A stretch of DNA of 10,899 bases, from the NCBI GenBank assembly GCA_015679605.1, contig JAAAVE010001027.1, positions 1 through 10,899 of the forward strand, read 5' to 3'. Source of the DNA: Podila epigama. Lineage: Eukaryota; Mortierellomycota; Mortierellomycetes; Mortierellales; Mortierellaceae. Positions 6,773 through 10,899 of the stretch are shown in pieces. Each line of letters begins with the position of its first letter. Positions within the stretch are counted from its first letter, which is position 1. The translations under genes were made by a program, and so were the position numbers. The notes under the pieces are model-generated. The model had not been told where the DNA came from, searched no databases, and saw nothing but the letters and a program-made list of their open reading frames with translations.

Positions 6773-8612
6773 ATGACAGCCTTTGAAACAAAGCGCAAGA
6801 TTGAGGAATCCATTGCTCTACTCAACTCGGTCCTTGCACAGCCCGCAAAGAAACAATCTACCAGAGAATCAAGATCGTCATTGCTGTCATCCTTATCCGC
6901 CTCCTCAGTAGCATCGATCGCTCACACCACAGACACCAACTCTTCTGGTCCACGAAAACGCAGCTTTCTTCCACCTCGACCCGCTGTCCTCGACAAATTG
7001 ACACGTTTATCAGGCTCTTCAAACACGCGACCTACACTCAGTGACTCGATCGCGGCTTCTATTGCCGCCTCAGAGTCGTCCAGGCCTCACGCCATCCATG
7101 CAGGACATACAGGATCATCTACAGAGTCTACGGTAGCAAAGACATTCCAGGCGAAATGGCGATATATGCCTTGGTCCAGAGAACAGTTTGACGAACGACT
7201 AGAGACATTCAAGCCATCGACTTGGTTTGACAAGCCCAAACTAGTGAACGCAGTCGAGTGTGCTAAACGAGGCTGGATAAACACGGCTGAAGACCGACTT
7301 GAATGTTGTGGTGGTTGTGGTGGCATAGTCATCGTGAAGATTGACCAAGACTTGGAACTTGAACAGGCAACAGGAACCAAAGCTGTAGACCAGGGACAAG
7401 TCATCGATGATGATTTCGCGTCGGAATTTGATATGGAAGGTTGGTATTTTTATATGAAGATGGCGTTTTGAAGCATTTTGTACGATACGATAGAAAAAAA
7501 CTTTTTGTTCCTCTTGGATCTGACACCCAAGTTGCGACGCCAACTCTTGACATTTTTTTTTCTAGCCTTGGGGCCACAATTCCGTGAAATGCTTACAAAC
7601 AATCATGCCATGAGCTGCCCTTGGAAAGCACACCCTTGCGATGGTAAAGAGAAACGTTTCAATGATTTCAAGAAGAAAAAAACAACACTTTTTGGTGTCG
7701 AATGGGGGGGCATTACAAACACATCGACTCATTTCATAATCACGTTATATCGTCGTATTATAGACAGCATTTACAAGTTCCCAGTTGTATCGCAGTCAAG
7801 GGCATGTCAGGAGCTATTGGAAAGAGTCAAGCAGCTTGAGACGATAGCTGACAGTCCTTTGATCGCAAAGATCCGGCATCCTTTGGTAAATACCTCTTTT
7901 TTCCTTTTCTTTTCTTTATCGCTTTCTTTTCCTTTTTTTTCTTCTAACATAAAGTTGCGCGATCCTACCTTGGGACAATATATATAGACCGCGGAACAAA
8001 TCGAGCATATACAAAGTCTGGTCCCAGAGGTGAAAAACCCAACATTACTAGTCCTGGCCCTGTTTGGGTGGACAGTTTCGGACAAGACACATCTCCTCTC
8101 ATGTCCTGCATGTCATACTCAGTGCTCACACAATACCAGCAGCGGCAGCACTTCATATTTGTACGATGACGATGATAGTTACGCTTTACTCCTAGAGGAG
8201 GACGATTCTGGATTGAAGGATGCTGGTGCGTTTGACGTGATTCAATCACACAAATGGTACTGTTATTGGGTGGATGCAGAGTTCAACTTGCCCAAGAAGG
8301 AAGCGGGCTGGAAATCTCTTGTACAGTTGCTCATGCCCAAAGTTCAAAAGAACTCGTTGACATCGTCTGGATCGACAAGTGGGCCTGCTGAAGATACCAA
8401 CGAGCCTCGTCGTATTATAGAGGTATGCGCTATCCCTGAAAGGAATAGCTTAAGAAGGGTTGATAATAGTGGTTGGTGGGTTTGTACTCGAAAATACATG
8501 CGTTAACACATTTCTCTTTTTTTCTTTTACTTAGCCCTTGGAAGCGGTTGCTCAGATCAAGCGGATGCTTCGTGGGCAAGCTACCCTTTCCTCATCATCA
8601 TTAATGCAGTGA
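6773..8612 (+). CDS. ZC3HC1: ZC3HC1/NIPA/Rsm1/Pml39-type double C3HC zinc-finger protein (459 aa, 5 exons)
   Basis: Members of this family sit at the nuclear pore basket (human ZC3HC1, yeast Pml39); fission yeast Rsm1 is linked to mRNA export. Exons are 6773-7439, 7566-7643, 7764-7885, 7988-8422 and 8535-8612. Introns are 126, 120, 102 and 112 nt; phases 1, 1, 0, 0 all join. Residues 1-122 are Ser-rich and probably disordered. Two BIL-type zinc modules follow. The first has KPSTWF (147-152), C163, GW (167-168), C179-x2-C182 and H236-x3-C240. The second has GW (316-317), C328-x2-C331 and H377-x3-C381, then an AGW-x-SL segment. All expected zinc ligands are present, so the protein looks functional. 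The length of 459 compares with about 500 in human. The first donor (GTTGGT) is off consensus, but it gives a continuous frame, and intron 1 contains an in-frame stop, so splicing is required. The start lies in a good context (CCAACCATGA). The gene is convergent with the kelch gene. Confidence 0.93.
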
Positions 8613-8720
8613 AAAAGGTGAAAAGTGTACCAAAAAAATTGAGATCTTACATCTCGCAAGCACCACTCGACAAAGAGCTCATAGTCTTTTATATCTCTAT
8701 ACAACTTTGACTCTCATCTT

Positions 8721-8737
8721 TTTATTTTATTTTTATT
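8721..8737 (-). terminator. Putative poly(A) signals of the kelch gene
   Basis: Three overlapping or adjacent TTTATT motifs (8721, 8726, 8732) read AATAAA on the minus strand, 100-117 nt after the kelch stop codon. The same AT-rich stretch lies 110-125 nt after the stop of the convergent zinc-finger gene, so the two 3' ends may overlap. Confidence 0.5.
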
Positions 8738-8836
8738 ATTATTATTAATAATCATGGCGAGAACGATGGTATAATTATAAACATGAACTACCTTATATTT
8801 CTCTTTGCCGTCTTTTTTTTTCCTCCTCATTTTTCT

Positions 8837-10675
8837 TTAGTCTGCATAATCGTTACGAACAATCACACCAGCAGATGTTTTTTCTTCCGAGATGACGAGT
8901 GGAGAGTCACCATGCGATTGAGGGGACCTCACGTTGTTGACAGACACTCTGTTTGTGGGAGTCTCATCAGTGTGCTCAACCTTGTAGGCATCACTGCCAT
9001 TATTTACACCCACGGCAGGAGAGGCCGTGACGGGTGGTGGGAGAACGTAGCCCTCGTTTCCGGCATAGACTTGCTTGGGACCGTCATTGACAAAATACTG
9101 CTGCTGCTGCTCTTGTTGTGGTTGCTGGTAAGGTGAGTAGGCAGTAGTGGCGGAATAAGCAGTGTTGTTTGAAGGGCTAGGCCAAGAATTGGGGGGTACA
9201 TGCTGGTCGTATTCGGGTGACAAGAGTTTATGCTGCTCAAACTCATACTGTTGTTGAGGTGGGTACTGATGCTGGAGTTGTTGAGGTGTATACTGTTGTT
9301 GCTGAGGCGAATACTGTTGTTGCTGCTGCAGAGCATAAGGGTCGACGATGGTTGGCACAGGTTGAGGTTGTGGCTGGGGCTGGGGGTCCAGAGTGGGTGG
9401 TTGCCAGATGTGATTAGCATCAATGGCAGCAATGGGAATGACATTGACACCTCCAGCGGCAGCGTTGTTGCTACCGTCAGCATCATTGTTCTTGCCCTTG
9501 TTGTAACCTTGGCGACGCTTGCTTCTACGGAAGAGAAGGAATCCAACTAGGGCTAGGACGACGACCACACCGGCAGCGACACCGGCATACAATCCCACCT
9601 TGGATTTGCCGCCGCCGCCGCCGTCCGTTCCGTCAACGACATCCTTGACATCCTTGGGTGGTACAAAGGAGTCGGTCCACTTCAAGGTCTTGTAGTTAAA
9701 GAGCAAAGTGACATTCGATTCCATAATCTTGCCACTGTCGCCTCCCCATGCGATAAAGTAGTCACCAGTGACAGCACAGGCAGCATTGGCACGGGCCAAG
9801 TGGATAGGCAGAGGAGGACCTTCGGCCCATGTCCAGGTGGCAAGGTCCAAAACGTAGATGTTGGGTGTGGTCGTGTAATTGACATAGCTGGTGATACCGC
9901 CAAAGATGATGAGTTTGGTGCCGTCAGAGGTCTGGGTCGCACAATGGTAGATACGAGGCGAAGGATTTGGGTTTGTGGTTGTGATGAGTGTCCAGCCAGT
10001 TGTTGAGTCATATGTGTAGAGGGTGTTGTGCACCTTATCGTCATACAGACCACCAAAGACAACCATCTTTTTCAGGTACCTGCTCCAAGTGACAGACATG
10101 GCTGCGAGGTCTTCGGGTCCGTTTGTCATGGGGATACTGGTTGTTTCGTTTGTCACAATGTTGTACTGCATCATACTAGTCACGTAGTGGCCAGGGGTGG
10201 GGCTGCTGTTGATGTATCCGTTGGGGATGAGAAGGTAGCCAGTGATGGGGTCCACAGCAGCGTTCAAGTACCACTGGTCGACAGGGTAGAGGTTGGCGAG
10301 GCTACCGTAATTACCCCAGAGGTTACTCTCAATGTCGTAACGATACGACTGGTGACCCGAGATGACGAGCCAGCTCTTTTTATCCTTGTCGAGGGCATTG
10401 GGTACCTGGTAGTCTGTCGGGCTCCGTGCAGAGCTGAGCTGTGTGAACTTTGGGGCGGCCGTGGTCCAGGGTGAGGAGAGATCGATGGAGAAGGTCTGGG
10501 ACATATTGTTGAGGGAGCCATCATGTCCTCCAGAAATGTACAGAGCCTTGCCTTCAATGTACACTGAAGAGGTACCGTACGCAAGTCTGGGTTGGAAGTT
10601 TTGAGCGAGTGCAGAAGAGATGAAGAAGGAAGTGAGGAGGATGAAGGCCCCCGTGGCGGGTGATTGACGCGCCAT
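8837..10675 (-). CDS. Single-pass membrane kelch-repeat protein with Gln/Pro-rich cytosolic tail (612 aa)
   Basis: This is an intronless frame. Residues 1-24 form a signal peptide with a likely cut after SALA. Residues about 27-340 form a kelch/galactose-oxidase-like beta-propeller: blade cores ISGG (47-50), VVFGG (205-209), IIFGG (256-260) and the weaker IAWGG (308-312), with blade strands such as NIYVLDLATWTW. Five Asn-x-Ser/Thr sites (N57, N156, N176, N266, N321) fit a luminal or outside position. After a Gly run (352-356) a membrane helix spans about 358-382, followed by the basic stop-transfer RRSKRR. The cytosolic part (383-612) has a PQ repeat, several poly-Gln and Tyr-Pro-Gln-Gln blocks at 431-478 and 516-526, and PPPV. 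I know no enzymatic role for this build; a surface receptor or adhesion role is inference. The tail is AGC/CTG-triplet derived and may vary in length between strains. The start is supported by the signal peptide and the absence of a better upstream ATG. Confidence 0.93.
   Translation of the reverse strand: MARQSPATGAFILLTSFFISSALAQNFQPRLAYGTSSVYIEGKALYISGGHDGSLNNMSQTFSIDLSSPWTTAAPKFTQLSSARSPTDYQVPNALDKDKKSWLVISGHQSYRYDIESNLWGNYGSLANLYPVDQWYLNAAVDPITGYLLIPNGYINSSPTPGHYVTSMMQYNIVTNETTSIPMTNGPEDLAAMSVTWSRYLKKMVVFGGLYDDKVHNTLYTYDSTTGWTLITTTNPNPSPRIYHCATQTSDGTKLIIFGGITSYVNYTTTPNIYVLDLATWTWAEGPPLPIHLARANAACAVTGDYFIAWGGDSGKIMESNVTLLFNYKTLKWTDSFVPPKDVKDVVDGTDGGGGGKSKVGLYAGVAAGVVVVLALVGFLLFRRSKRRQGYNKGKNNDADGSNNAAAGGVNVIPIAAIDANHIWQPPTLDPQPQPQPQPVPTIVDPYALQQQQQYSPQQQQYTPQQLQHQYPPQQQYEFEQHKLLSPEYDQHVPPNSWPSPSNNTAYSATTAYSPYQQPQQEQQQQYFVNDGPKQVYAGNEGYVLPPPVTASPAVGVNNGSDAYKVEHTDETPTNRVSVNNVRSPQSHGDSPLVISEEKTSAGVIVRNDYAD
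9296..9345. repeat. Poly-Gln-coding triplet repeats in the kelch tail
   Basis: TTG/CTG-type triplets on the plus strand read CAA/CAG on the coding strand and encode two Gln blocks (residues about 449-453 and 458-461). Further blocks lie at about 9100-9125 and 9245-9290. Such mixed CAA/CAG runs expand and contract, so their number is likely to be polymorphic. Confidence 0.7.
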
Positions 10676-10899
10676 TGTTTTAGAACGGTATTTGCTGAAA
10701 AAGAAGCCCTCTTTTTTGTTTCTTTTGTTTCTCTTCTTTCTCTGTGTGATGCTGAGAGTGGGGGAATAAAAAGAGTGAAAAATAATATGTGTGGTTCGCG
10801 ATGGAGGGGGCGGACGAGGGACAGGGGAAGGAAGGAAAGGAAGAGGAGACGGGGGAACGAGTTCAGGACAAGTGAACAGGCAAAAAAAAAAAAAAAGAA
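10676..10899 (-). promoter_or_regulatory. Upstream region of the kelch gene
   Basis: 224 nt, with no gene seen. On the transcribed strand the leader is A/G-rich close to the ATG (from CT-rich plus-strand sequence at about 10705-10742). A TTTTTCAG at about 10701-10694 could be a leader-intron acceptor. A TCGCGA palindrome lies near 10796-10801, and the right edge is A15 followed by GAA. No TATA box stands out. Confidence 0.4.

Noticed and set aside
9217-9550. Plus-strand frames rich in Leu/Val opposite the kelch tail
   Set aside because: They are antisense to CAA/CAG repeats, whose complement reads as Leu or Val codons; there is no independent support.

Overview
The window looks like nuclear DNA of a filamentous fungus, most probably an early-diverging one of the Mortierella type. 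This is inferred, not proven. The reasons are: protein-coding genes broken by short GT-AG introns of about 100 to 360 nt; very frequent A/T homopolymers (9 to 17 nt) in introns and spacers; a complete ALG1, a complete ZC3HC1/Rsm1-type gene and a tiny OST4; and a secreted-type kelch protein with one membrane helix and a long Gln/Pro-rich tail, a build I associate with Mortierellaceae. There are no bacterial operons, mobile-element genes, CRISPR arrays or RNA genes that I can support. I worked out all exon joins by hand from splice signals, reading phase and family conservation.

Layout, left to right. 1-545: no confident gene; a weak minus-strand open stretch sits at the very left edge. 546-653 (+): a 35-residue OST4 gene, a subunit of the oligosaccharyltransferase. 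654-1145: shared 3' spacer with a poly(A) signal and CA and GA microsatellites. 1146-2962 (-): a three-exon gene for a 437-residue disordered, Ser/Pro/Arg-rich, probably nuclear protein that I cannot name. 2963-3657: spacer with a 60-bp hexamer repeat and a CATC repeat. 3658-6333 (-): five-exon ALG1, the first mannosyltransferase of the dolichol pathway; its last intron carries a perfect 33-bp inverted repeat. 6334-6772: divergent promoter. 6773-8612 (+): five-exon ZC3HC1/Rsm1-type double zinc-finger gene. 8613-8836: convergent 3' spacer. 8837-10675 (-): intronless kelch membrane protein of 612 residues. 10676-10899: its promoter, ending in a run of 15 A.

Two genes act in the same pathway: ALG1 adds the first mannose to the lipid-linked oligosaccharide on the cytosolic face of the ER, and OST4 belongs to the complex that moves the finished glycan onto Asn-X-Ser/Thr sites in the lumen. 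The kelch protein, with a signal peptide and five sequons in its extracellular part, would be a client of that pathway. The other two genes look nuclear and unrelated.

I found no convincing new multi-gene system. The items most worth a second look are the OST4 microgene, the long hairpin in the ALG1 intron, and the unnamed RS/poly-His protein.
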